Below are positions 45,361 through 53,211 of a DNA stretch of 64,000 nt, one piece after another. The stretch comes from Candidatus Binatia bacterium. Its GTDB lineage: Bacteria; Desulfobacterota; Binatia; UBA9968; JAJDTQ01. The notes under the pieces were generated by a model. It was not told the DNA's origin and ran no database searches. It saw only the letters and a program-made list of their open reading frames with translations. The position numbers and the translations under genes were made by a program. The first letter of the stretch is position 1, and each line of letters opens with the position of its first letter. Where the stretch lies: contig OX638375.1 in NCBI GenBank assembly GCA_951813575.1, positions 1,279,001 through 1,343,000 of the forward strand, written 5' to 3'.

Positions 45361-45747
45361 ATGTACGAAGTGAAGAACCCCATCACGGAGGCCAAGGCCA
45401 ACCCGGATATACGCCATCTTTCGTTGTGGCGCACGGACCTGACCTACTTCTGGACCATCAACTGCGAAGAGAACATGCAGGACGACATGCACTACCACGA
45501 GAACGACGACCACATCTTCATGGTCCTCGAGGGAGAGTGCACGGTGCGGACGCCGGAGAACGAGTACGTCCTGAAGCCCCACGACATGATACTGCTGGAA
45601 TCGGGCCAGCCCTACCAGCTCTGCAACACTGGAGAGGGGCGCATGCTGCTGTTCGGGGCGGGCAACTCGCAAGTCGACGGCAAGCCGCGCACGCGGGTGC
45701 CGAGGCGGCCCAGCCACATTCCGGTGAAGCAGCCCATCATCGCGTAG
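45361..45747 (+). CDS. Small cupin-domain protein
   Basis: A 128-residue single-domain cupin. Motif 1 is MHYHENDDHIFMVLEGECTVRTPE with two His and a Glu/Asp set for one metal. Motif 2 is less well kept (ESGQPYQLCNTGEG), where the usual His is absent, so metal binding may be weak. No signal peptide. Function unknown: it could be a sensor, isomerase or dioxygenase-like protein. It lies between the CDGSH protein and the GST. Confidence 0.8.
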   Translation: MYEVKNPITEAKANPDIRHLSLWRTDLTYFWTINCEENMQDDMHYHENDDHIFMVLEGECTVRTPENEYVLKPHDMILLESGQPYQLCNTGEGRMLLFGAGNSQVDGKPRTRVPRRPSHIPVKQPIIA

Positions 45748-45796
45748 AAATCTGCTCCGCGCACACGCGGGGGCGCAAACTTCGAAGGAGGAAGAC

Positions 45797-46360
45797 ATGT
45801 TGCGACTACTGTCCTACGGCCCTTGACCGTACGCCCACAGGACAAGGCTTGTCCTGGCGGAAAAAGACATCCCCTACGACCTGGTGGAGTGCGATCTCCA
45901 GAACAAGTCCGAGGAGCTCGTCACCCTCAACCCCTACGGCAAGGTGCCGGTGCTGGTGGACGGCGACACGGTGATCTACGAATCCGCCGTCATCAACGAG
46001 TACCTGGACGAGAAGTTTCCCGAGGTGCCGCTGATGCCCAACGACCTGGCGCAGCGGGCGCAGGTGCGGATCTGGATCGACTTCTGCAACACCCGGCTCC
46101 AGGCCGCCGCCGGCAACATCCGGCACGACCACGAGGTCGAGAAGAACAGGAAGCGCCTGGCGGAGCACCTGGCGACGCTGGACGAGCAGATGGCCGGCAA
46201 AGACTTCATCGTCGACGACTATTCGCTGGCGGACATCACCTATGTCCCGTTCTTCACCCGGAAAGACCACTACAAGGTGTCCATCGGTGATGAGTTCCCC
46301 AACGTGAAGCGCTGGCGCGAGAGACTGCTGGAGCGGCCGAAGGTGAAGTCGACGCCGTAG
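45797..46360 (+). CDS. Glutathione S-transferase with in-frame TGA read as selenocysteine (Sec10)
   Basis: A 187-residue GST. The thioredoxin-fold N-terminal domain is MLRLLSYGP-U-PYAHRTRLVL, followed by the cis-Pro/GSH-binding stretch LNPYGKVPVLVDGDTVIYESAVINEYL, then an all-helical C-terminal domain with VDDYSLADITYVPF. The single TGA (45824-45826) falls at the catalytic Cys of the Cys-Pro-Tyr/Phe motif used by omega- and SspA-like GSTs. The frame is intact before and after it. AAGGAGG lies 7 bases before the ATG. A SECIS-like hairpin begins 11 bases after the TGA (45838-45856). A Sec would suit thiol-transferase or peroxide chemistry. The alternative, a nonsense mutation, is less likely given the hairpin and no other lesion. 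Confidence 0.82.
45838..45856 (+). promoter_or_regulatory. Bacterial SECIS-like element
   Basis: CAGGACA-AGGCT-TGTCCTG, a 7-bp perfect stem (9 bp if the loop closes fully) with apical loop AGGCU. It starts 11 nt after the TGA, the same distance as the fdhF minimal SECIS, whose loop is AGGUCU. It would recruit SelB to recode UGA as selenocysteine while encoding His-Arg-Thr-Arg-Leu-Val-Leu. Confidence 0.75.
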
Positions 46361-46410
46361 AGCGCTGACATCGGTGCTGACGTCGATGAAGGGCTCCCCC
46401 ACACCACCCC

Positions 46411-46482
46411 GCCTGGATTCCCGCTTTCGCGGGAATGACGGAGGGGTGCGCGGGAATGACGGAGGGGTGCGCGGGGTTGACG
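46411..46482. repeat. Dispersed palindromic repeat upstream of and inside the larE 5' region
   Basis: CCTGGATTCCCGCTTTCGCG and the following GGAATGACGG match the arm of the element at 10211-10244. Two shorter partial repeats of GCGGGAATGACGGAGGGGT follow. The repeat is in frame with larE, giving spurious N-terminal codons. Confidence 0.75.
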
Positions 46483-47327
46483 GAGCGGGGCTGGGGAATG
46501 ACCCTTTCGAGGACGCCGAGCTGGCGCAAAAGGTGGCCGGGCTTCAGGCGCTGCTGAGAGAGATGGGCCAGGCAGTGGTCTGTTTCTCTGGCGGCGTGGA
46601 CTCCGGCTACCTGCTGGCCGAGGCCGTGAACGCCCTCGGCGACAACGCTCTGGCGCTCACCGCGGTCTCCCCGAGCCTCGCGCCCGAGGAGGGCGCCGAC
46701 GCCCGGAGCCTGGCCGAGAGCATCGGCGCGAGGCATCGGCTCATCGACACCTACGAGCTGGACGACCCGCGCTACGCCGCCAACCCCGTCAACCGCTGCT
46801 ACTTCTGCAAGACCGAGCTCTACGGCAAGGCCATCGAGGAGGCCGCCTCCCTGGGCATCGCCCACGTGCTGGACGGCTTCAACGTGGACGACCGCGGCGA
46901 CCACCGCCCGGGCCGCAAGGCCGCCCGCGAGCGCGGCGTCCGCTCGCCGCTGGACGAGCTGGGCTTCACCAAGGCCGACATCCGCGAAGCGGCCCGGCGC
47001 ATGGGTCTACGGGTCTGGGACAAGCCGGCACTGGCCTGCCTTTCCAGCCGCTTCCCCTACGGGACCGCCATCACTCCGGAGAAGCTCACCCGGGTGAACC
47101 GCTGCGAGCGCGTGCTGCAGGAGCTCGGCTTCCGCGTCTACCGGGTCCGCTACCATGACGAACTGGCGCGCATCGAGGTGGCCCCGGACGAGTTCGACAA
47201 GCTGTTCCGGCCAGGCGTCCGCGAGGAGATCCTCCGCCGTTTCAAGGACGCCGGCTTCACCTACGTCAGCATCGACCTGCAAGGCTACCGCACGGGTTCC
47301 CTCAACGAGACCGTGAAGCAGCAGTAG
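46467..47327 (+). CDS. larE: ATP-dependent sacrificial sulfur transferase LarE
   Basis: About 286 residues. The PP-loop SGGVDSGYLL (41-50) adenylates the pyridinium carboxylate substrate during synthesis of the nickel-pincer cofactor of lactate racemase. Other LarE landmarks are NPVNRCYFCKTELY, VLDGFNVDD, GRKAARERGVRSPL and ALACLSSRFPYGT, whose Cys is the likely sulfur donor. The start is uncertain because the palindromic repeat supplies the upstream codons. The GTG at 46467 is preferred; a GTG at 46374 or ATG at 46386 would add repeat-encoded residues. No larA, larB or larC is in the window, so the cofactor's target enzyme must lie elsewhere. Confidence 0.85.
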   Translation: MRGVDGAGLGNDPFEDAELAQKVAGLQALLREMGQAVVCFSGGVDSGYLLAEAVNALGDNALALTAVSPSLAPEEGADARSLAESIGARHRLIDTYELDDPRYAANPVNRCYFCKTELYGKAIEEAASLGIAHVLDGFNVDDRGDHRPGRKAARERGVRSPLDELGFTKADIREAARRMGLRVWDKPALACLSSRFPYGTAITPEKLTRVNRCERVLQELGFRVYRVRYHDELARIEVAPDEFDKLFRPGVREEILRRFKDAGFTYVSIDLQGYRTGSLNETVKQQ

Positions 47328-47498
47328 CGCACCCCTTGCCGCGCCTCGATAATTGCGGAGAGGAACTGCCGGGTGCAGCCCATCTGTTCCGGCAAACCGT
47401 GTACATTCTCGCGGCTTTACGGTTGACACTGCCGGGCCTTGTTGATAGCCCTAGCCCCTCGGTCGCATCGGGGCCGAAGCAGACAAGGAGGTTGCACC

Positions 47499-48533
47499 AT
47501 GTTTCGCAGAATCGTGTTGCTTGCGGCGCTACTGGCGCTCGTGTTGGTCCACGCCCCGGCGGGAGCCGAAGATTTCTACAAGGACAAGGCCCTGCGCATG
47601 CTGGTGGGCTTCTCCCCCGGCGGCGGTTACGACACCTACACCCGCTACATCGCCCGCTACATCAGCAAGTACATTCCGGGAAAACCGACTCCGGTGGTCC
47701 AGAACATGCCCGGAGCGGGGAGCCTGATCACCGCCAACCACATCTACAAGCGGGCCAAGCCGGACGGCAAGACCCTGGGGGTGTGGAGCCCGGCGCTGAT
47801 CTTCGCCAAGGCCATGGGCGACAAGAAGGTACGGATCGAGCCGGCGGAGTTCGAGTACATCGGCACCCCGACGTCGGACTCGGTGGCCTGCGGCCTCATG
47901 GCCGCCTCCGGGCTCAAGTCCCTGGACGACGTTGTCAAGTCGGGCAAGGTGGTGACCATGGGCGGCACCCGCGCCCCCGGGAACACCACCGATCCCTTTC
48001 TGTTCCTCAACAAGGAACTGGGGACCAGGTTCAAGAGCATCCCGGGTTACGGCGGCACGGCGACGATCCGGCTGGCCATGGAGTCGGGCGAGATCGACGG
48101 CGCGTGCTGGACCTGGGAGTCCATGAGAGTCACGGCCCGAGGCATGCTCGACGCCCCGCCGGACAAGCGGCTCATCCCGTTCATCATCACCAAGCGGCAC
48201 CCCGACCCCGAGGTTAAGGACATCCCGCTCTTCTCGGACGTCCTCAAGGGTGAGAACCTCGCGGCCTTCAATGCCTGGAACGGGCAGAACAAGATCACGC
48301 GGGTCTACACGCTGCCGCCGGGCACGCCCAAGGACCGGGTCGCCATCCTGCGGAAGGCCTACAAGTCGGTGATGGAGGATCCGGACTTCCTGGCGGAGGC
48401 GAAGAAGGCCAAGCTCAACATCGACTACGTATCGCCCCAGGACATCGCGGATGCGTTGCACTCCATCAACAACATGCCGCCGAAGATCAAGGAGTATCTT
48501 CAGATCCTGACGGGCTTCAAGAAGGCGAAGTAG
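47499..48533 (+). CDS. Tripartite tricarboxylate transporter substrate-binding protein (Bug/TctC family)
   Basis: A 344-residue periplasmic receptor. The signal peptide is MFRRIVLLAALLALVLVHAP, with cleavage after AGA near 24. Family segments are LRMLVGFSPGGGYDTYTR, VVQNMPGAGSLITANHIYK and GGTRAPGNTTDPF. The ATG follows ACAAGGAGG; an upstream start in the same frame is rejected. TctA and TctB membrane subunits are absent, as is common for this expanded family. The ligand is likely a small carboxylate. Its 3' end overlaps the convergent VOC gene by 17 bases. TTGACA at 47424 may belong to its promoter, but no good -10 was seen. Confidence 0.88.
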   Translation: MFRRIVLLAALLALVLVHAPAGAEDFYKDKALRMLVGFSPGGGYDTYTRYIARYISKYIPGKPTPVVQNMPGAGSLITANHIYKRAKPDGKTLGVWSPALIFAKAMGDKKVRIEPAEFEYIGTPTSDSVACGLMAASGLKSLDDVVKSGKVVTMGGTRAPGNTTDPFLFLNKELGTRFKSIPGYGGTATIRLAMESGEIDGACWTWESMRVTARGMLDAPPDKRLIPFIITKRHPDPEVKDIPLFSDVLKGENLAAFNAWNGQNKITRVYTLPPGTPKDRVAILRKAYKSVMEDPDFLAEAKKAKLNIDYVSPQDIADALHSINNMPPKIKEYLQILTGFKKAK

Positions 48534-48981
48534 GCGCCATACCCTTCTTCGTCAGCTCTGCGACGGCGTCCGGAGTCTTCTTCAATCCGTCCAAGCCCAT
48601 GCCGTTGAGCACGTTGGGCGCCTTGGAGAACTGGACGTCGTCGTAAGGCACCACCTCGATGCGGTTGCCCCAGGGGTCGCGGAAGTTGAGGCGTTGGTCC
48701 AGGGTCTTGACGCCCAGCCGCTCCAGGGCGGCCCGCACCGGCGTCCGGTCGTCCACCACGAAACCGAAATGGCGCTTGCCGTCGGCCTCCTGGGTCTTGC
48801 CGAGGCTCAACTGGATGAACTGGTCGCCGAGGTCGATGAAGGCGTTGTGGTCGCTCCGGCCCCGCAGGGTGAAATCGAAGATGGCGCCATAGAACTCCAG
48901 CGCCTGATCCAGGTCTCCCACCTCCAGCACCACGTGGTTGATGCCCATGGCCCGGGCCTTGCTGGGCGCGTTCTCGCTCAT
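48517..48981 (-). CDS. VOC (glyoxalase/bleomycin-resistance) family protein
   Basis: A 154-residue protein of the vicinal-oxygen-chelate fold: INHVVLEVGDLDQALEFYGAIF, then FIDLGDQFIQLSLGK, HFGFVVDD and FRDPWGNRIEVVPYD. The candidate metal ligands are His16, the Glu/Gln of the second strand, His in KRHFGF and Glu near the end. The start is the ATG at 48981. A much longer open frame upstream is a shadow. It follows the deacetylase gene at 49029 by 47 bases. Confidence 0.85.
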   Translation of the reverse strand: MSENAPSKARAMGINHVVLEVGDLDQALEFYGAIFDFTLRGRSDHNAFIDLGDQFIQLSLGKTQEADGKRHFGFVVDDRTPVRAALERLGVKTLDQRLNFRDPWGNRIEVVPYDDVQFSKAPNVLNGMGLDGLKKTPDAVAELTKKGMAPTSPS

Positions 48982-49028
48982 GGCCGCTCCTTTCCGGTTC
49001 GAGCCTGTTCTTCCGTGGCCATCCTCTT

Positions 49029-49940
49029 CTACCCCGCGTGGTTCTCGAGGATCCACCGCGCGATCTCGCCGCGCCGCGCGAACCACACGTCCGGGAACGA
49101 CTTGGCGTACCGGATGGCCTCGTCGTAGAGCTTGCCGGTGGCCGGAAAAGCCATCTGGCAGTGCATGGCCAGGGTCAGCATCTTGGGATGTGTAGCCGAC
49201 TCCTCGTAAAGGATGTCGAACTCGTCCCGGAAGGCCTGCAGAAGATCGCTGGCGCTCTTGCCCCGGCGGTACATGCCGGTGTCGTTCAAACCGCTGATGG
49301 CATTCTTGTAGGGAATGATCACCATGGTCTTGCCGCCCGCTTCCGCGAGGTAGGGAACGTCGTCGTTGACCGCGTCGCCGTGCCAGGTGAAGCCTTCCTC
49401 CGCCAGAAGCTCCAGGGTGTTCTCGGTATGCCGCATGCCCGACGACAGCCAGCCCGAGGGGCGGACGCCCACGAGGTCCTCGAACGTCTTCACGCAGGCG
49501 CGTATCTCCTCCCGTTCCTCGTCCCTGGTGAGCAGCACCAGTTGCACGTCCTCGGCGTAGCTGTGGGCCACCACCTCGTGGCCGTCCTCGTGGACCTTCT
49601 TCACCGCTTCCGGGTAGCGCACGGCGCAGAGCGCGTTGGTGTTGAAGGACGCCTTGACGCCGTACTTCTCCAGGATGCGCAGAATGCGCCACACGCCGGT
49701 GCGGCCGCCGTAGTCGTTCTCGCTGGCGGTGCGGAAGTCGTACGGGCAGCGGACGTCCTCGGTCAACGGGTTCGAGCCCCCCACGTGGCGTGAGCGCCGC
49801 AGCTTCGGGTCGGGCGTCTCCGTCCACGCTTCCAGGTTGCCCGCCAGCGCCACCGCGATGCGGGCGCCGCCGGGCCAGCGGATGTCGAGCTTCGCGGCCC
49901 TGGAGAACACGTCGTAGAAGGAATCGTGTTGGGGAATCAT
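49029..49940 (-). CDS. Polysaccharide deacetylase (NodB-homology, PuuE/allantoinase-like)
   Basis: A 303-residue NodB-fold hydrolase. It shows RWPGGARIAVALAGNLEAW, NDYGGRTGVWRILRILEKYGVKASFNTNA, GHEVVAHSYAED with a possible metal His, and WLSSGMRHTENTLELLAEEGFTWHGD. Position and motifs resemble the cytosolic group that acts on small amides rather than chitin. The expected first Asp of the metal triad is not obvious, as the early strand reads ALAGN. The ATG at 49940 follows GGAGGTGAG. It lies between a double cupin gene and the VOC gene in one minus-strand run. Confidence 0.8.
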   Translation of the reverse strand: MIPQHDSFYDVFSRAAKLDIRWPGGARIAVALAGNLEAWTETPDPKLRRSRHVGGSNPLTEDVRCPYDFRTASENDYGGRTGVWRILRILEKYGVKASFNTNALCAVRYPEAVKKVHEDGHEVVAHSYAEDVQLVLLTRDEEREEIRACVKTFEDLVGVRPSGWLSSGMRHTENTLELLAEEGFTWHGDAVNDDVPYLAEAGGKTMVIIPYKNAISGLNDTGMYRRGKSASDLLQAFRDEFDILYEESATHPKMLTLAMHCQMAFPATGKLYDEAIRYAKSFPDVWFARRGEIARWILENHAG

Positions 49941-49975
49941 GGGTCTCACCTCCGTCACCCGCCGGCTGCCGGCGG

Positions 49976-51031
49976 TCACATCTGCGCGGTGACGCCGTTG
50001 CGGGCGCACTCGTCCTCGTACATCTGCCGCAGCAACTTGTCCTCGTCCTCGAACTCGATCTGCTCGACGCCCCGCTCCTCGCCCTGCACCGCGGTGGAGG
50101 CATGGAGCGCCACGAAGCGGCAGGGCTCGGCTCCGGTGTTGTAGTGCTGGTGCCAGCTACCCGCCGGCGGCGAGATGACGGTGCCTTCCTGCCAGTCGAA
50201 GCGCTCGGGCTTCTCGCCCTCCTGCCACATGAGCGAGTAGCCGGTGGAATCGAGCATGTAGATGTGGGCGCCGGGGCCGTGGCGGTGAGCCTTCTTGTAG
50301 GTCCCCACCGGGAACTGGGAGACATGGGCCAGCATGGTGCTGCCGGCCATGTGGATGTACATGTTGCGGTTGCCCTTGCCGCGCTTTTCCCGCGGCACCA
50401 GCTTGATGTCGCGGATGTTGCTGATGAAGTTGTTCTCCAGGATGCCGCCGTAATAGTCGGTGTTGTACTTGCCCTCGCGGCTGAAGAAATCTTCCTGTGA
50501 GGGGTCGAAGCGGTCCCGGAAGACGTGGTCGGTGTTGAAGATGAAGTCCGGGTCCCGGTAGAGCTCGAACACCACCGGCGCGCTGGTGAGGGCGAAAAAG
50601 CGCGCGCGTTCGGTGCCGCTGGCGTTGAAGTGCTGGTGCGAGGCGTTGAGCGGGATGGCGAAGAGGCTGCCGGCTTCCCACTCGAAGGTCCGCTTGCGGG
50701 CCTCGTCGTACCACACCGTGGTGGCGCCCCGGCCCTCGGCGATGAGCACGATCTCCTCGAACAGATGCCGCTGCGGCTCGAGGCTCGCGCCGGCGGCGAT
50801 CTCGCACACGTAGCCGTCGGCCACGTTCTGGTCCGAGAACGACAGGTAGGCGCCCTGGCCGCCCCGGCGCGGCCAGTCCCCCAACTCCAGGGTGCGCACG
50901 TCCTGGACGTGGGAGCCGCTCACCACCGGCAACCCCTCCGATTCGATCCACCGGTCATAGGCGCCGAACCGGTCGCTCATGAACTGGACGTAGGGGTGGA
51001 CCTTGAACTCCATGACTGCCTTGGTGGCCAT
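49976..51031 (-). CDS. Bicupin protein
   Basis: A 351-residue protein with two cupin domains. The first (about 60-150) has EPQRHLFEEIVLIAEGRGATTVWYD, and the second (about 230-320) has KKAHRHGPGAHIYMLDSTGYSLMW and SPPAGSWHQHYNTG. This is the general layout of gentisate/hydroxynaphthoate dioxygenase-like and related bicupins. The ATG at 51031 follows AAAGGAG. It resembles the protein at 53212-54159 in architecture. Substrate unknown. Confidence 0.75.
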   Translation of the reverse strand: MATKAVMEFKVHPYVQFMSDRFGAYDRWIESEGLPVVSGSHVQDVRTLELGDWPRRGGQGAYLSFSDQNVADGYVCEIAAGASLEPQRHLFEEIVLIAEGRGATTVWYDEARKRTFEWEAGSLFAIPLNASHQHFNASGTERARFFALTSAPVVFELYRDPDFIFNTDHVFRDRFDPSQEDFFSREGKYNTDYYGGILENNFISNIRDIKLVPREKRGKGNRNMYIHMAGSTMLAHVSQFPVGTYKKAHRHGPGAHIYMLDSTGYSLMWQEGEKPERFDWQEGTVISPPAGSWHQHYNTGAEPCRFVALHASTAVQGEERGVEQIEFEDEDKLLRQMYEDECARNGVTAQM

Positions 51032-51128
51032 GACGGACTCCTTTCCGAAAGGAATGGGCACAGGCTATCGACTTTGGCGCGAGAATGCGAGCCGTGGCCG
51101 GCGTTCCGATTTCTGCTAAGGTGAGCAC

Positions 51129-53183
51129 ATGAAAACCAGCCGAAAACCTCCCGCAGCCAAGGTCGTCCCGCACGAACTCGAGCATCACGGCCACGCGCGC
51201 ACCGACGACTACTACTGGTTGAGAGACCGGGACAATCCCGACACGGTGGCCTACCTGGAGGCCGAGAACGAGTACACCAAGGACGCCATGGCCCACGTCC
51301 AGCCGCTGGAAGAGGCGCTGTTCGAGGAAATCAAGGGGCGCATCAAGCAGACGGACATGTCGGTGCCCTACCGGCGGGACGACTACTACTATTACACCCG
51401 CTACGAGGAAGGCCGGGAGTACCCACTCTACGCCCGCAAGCGCGAGTCGCTGGAGCATCAGGAAGAGCTCATGCTCGACGTCAACGTCCTGGCCGAGGGG
51501 CACGAGTTCTTCGCGGTGGGAAGGCTGGCGGTGAGCTACGGGCAGGACCTGCTGGCGTACACGGAGGACGCGCAGGGACGGCGCATCTACACCATCCGTT
51601 TCAGGAACCTCGCCACCGGCGAGACGCTCCCCGACGTCATCCCGGAGGTGACCAGCAACATCACCTGGGCCAACGACGACCGGACCCTGTTCTACGCCAA
51701 GCAGGACCCCGAGACCCTGCGGTCCTGCCGCATCTACCGCCATGTGCTGGGAACGGACCCGGCGGAGGACGTGCTCGTCTACGAGGAGACCGACGATACC
51801 TTCTCGTCCTACGTGTTCAAGACCAAGTCCAAGCGCTACCTCATGATCGTCTCCGCCCAGACCCTGAGCAACGAGTACCGCTATCTCGACGCCGGCGATC
51901 CCACGGGAACGTTCACGCTCTTCCTTCCGCGGGAACGGGGACACGAGCACGCCGTGGACCACTTCGAGGACCGCTTCTTCATCCACACCAACCACGAGGC
52001 CCAGAACTTCCGGCTCGTGTCGACGCCCCTGGACCGCACCGGCAAGGAGCACTGGGAGGAGGTCATACCGCACCGGCCCGACGTGCTGCTGGAGGGCTTC
52101 GAGGTGTTCCGCGACCACCTGGTGCTGGAAGAGCGGCGGGACGGGCTGGTGCAGCTCCGGGTGATGCCGTGGGACGGTTCGCAGGAACACTACCTGGAGT
52201 TCGGGGAGCCCGCGTACCTGGCCGGCACGAACGTCAACCTGGAGTTCGACACCACGGTGCTGCGGTACGGCTACACCTCCATGACCACGCCCAGCTCCAT
52301 CTACGACTACGACATGGTGACCCGGGAGAAGACCCTGCTGAAGCAGGAAGAGGTGCTGGGCGGGTTCGATGCGGCCGGCTACCGCACCGAACGGCTGCAC
52401 GCGACGGCCGCGGACGGCGTCCGGGTCCCCATCTCGCTGGTGTACCGCCAGGGAACGGAACGGAACGGTGGAAGGCCGCTACTGCTGTACGGCTACGGCT
52501 CCTACGGCCACAGCCTGGACGCAACCTTCGGCTCCGCGCGCCTGAGCCTCCTGGACCGAGGCTTCGTATTCGCCATCGCCCACGTCCGGGGCGGCGAGGA
52601 GATGGGGCGGGCGTGGTACGAGGACGGCCGGCTGCTGGCAAAGAAGAACACCTTCGCCGATTTCATCGCCTGCGCCGAGCATCTGGTGGAGCAGGGCTAC
52701 ACCGCTCCGGAACGGCTCTTCGCCATGGGCGGCAGCGCCGGCGGGCTACTGATGGGCGCGGTGGTGAACCTTCGGCCGGAGCTGTTCAAGGGTGTGGTGT
52801 CGCAGGTCCCGTTCGTCGACATCGTCACCACCATGCTCGACCCGGACATACCCCTCACCACCGGCGAGTACGACGAGTGGGGCAATCCCAACGACAGGGA
52901 GTACTATGACTACATGCTGTCGTACTCGCCCTACGACAACGTCGAGGCCAAGGAGTACCCCCACATGCTGGTGACCACCGGCCTGCACGACTCCCAGGTA
53001 CAGTACTGGGAGCCGGCCAAGTGGGTGGCCAAGCTCCGCGCCGTCAAGACGGACGACAACCGGCTATTGCTGAAAACCAATATGGAGGCGGGACACGGGG
53101 GCGCATCCGGGCGCTTCAAGCGCTATCGCGAGATCGCCCTGGAATACGCCTTTCTGTTGGACCTGGCTGGGGTCGAGGAGTAG
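51129..53183 (+). CDS. Oligopeptidase B (prolyl oligopeptidase family S9A)
   Basis: A 684-residue serine peptidase. The beta-propeller domain fills about residues 60-400 (YYYYTRYEEGREYPLYARK). The alpha/beta hydrolase domain follows with nucleophile Ser in GGSAGGLLMGA near 535, Asp in TTGLHDSQVQYWEP near 618 and His in AGHGGASGRF near 653. VDIVTTMLDPDIPLTTGEYDEWGNP is typical of PtrB, which cleaves after Arg or Lys in short peptides. No signal peptide, so cytosolic. Start ATG with AAGGTGAG upstream. Confidence 0.9.
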   Translation: MKTSRKPPAAKVVPHELEHHGHARTDDYYWLRDRDNPDTVAYLEAENEYTKDAMAHVQPLEEALFEEIKGRIKQTDMSVPYRRDDYYYYTRYEEGREYPLYARKRESLEHQEELMLDVNVLAEGHEFFAVGRLAVSYGQDLLAYTEDAQGRRIYTIRFRNLATGETLPDVIPEVTSNITWANDDRTLFYAKQDPETLRSCRIYRHVLGTDPAEDVLVYEETDDTFSSYVFKTKSKRYLMIVSAQTLSNEYRYLDAGDPTGTFTLFLPRERGHEHAVDHFEDRFFIHTNHEAQNFRLVSTPLDRTGKEHWEEVIPHRPDVLLEGFEVFRDHLVLEERRDGLVQLRVMPWDGSQEHYLEFGEPAYLAGTNVNLEFDTTVLRYGYTSMTTPSSIYDYDMVTREKTLLKQEEVLGGFDAAGYRTERLHATAADGVRVPISLVYRQGTERNGGRPLLLYGYGSYGHSLDATFGSARLSLLDRGFVFAIAHVRGGEEMGRAWYEDGRLLAKKNTFADFIACAEHLVEQGYTAPERLFAMGGSAGGLLMGAVVNLRPELFKGVVSQVPFVDIVTTMLDPDIPLTTGEYDEWGNPNDREYYDYMLSYSPYDNVEAKEYPHMLVTTGLHDSQVQYWEPAKWVAKLRAVKTDDNRLLLKTNMEAGHGGASGRFKRYREIALEYAFLLDLAGVEE

Positions 53184-53211
53184 CGATTTCGGGCGGGTTT
53201 GAAACCCGCGC

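Noticed and set aside
45824-45826. TGA in the GST gene as a simple nonsense mutation
   Set aside because: It falls precisely on the catalytic Cys codon, no other lesion is present, and a SECIS-like hairpin starts 11 nt downstream. It remains the main alternative until sel genes are found.
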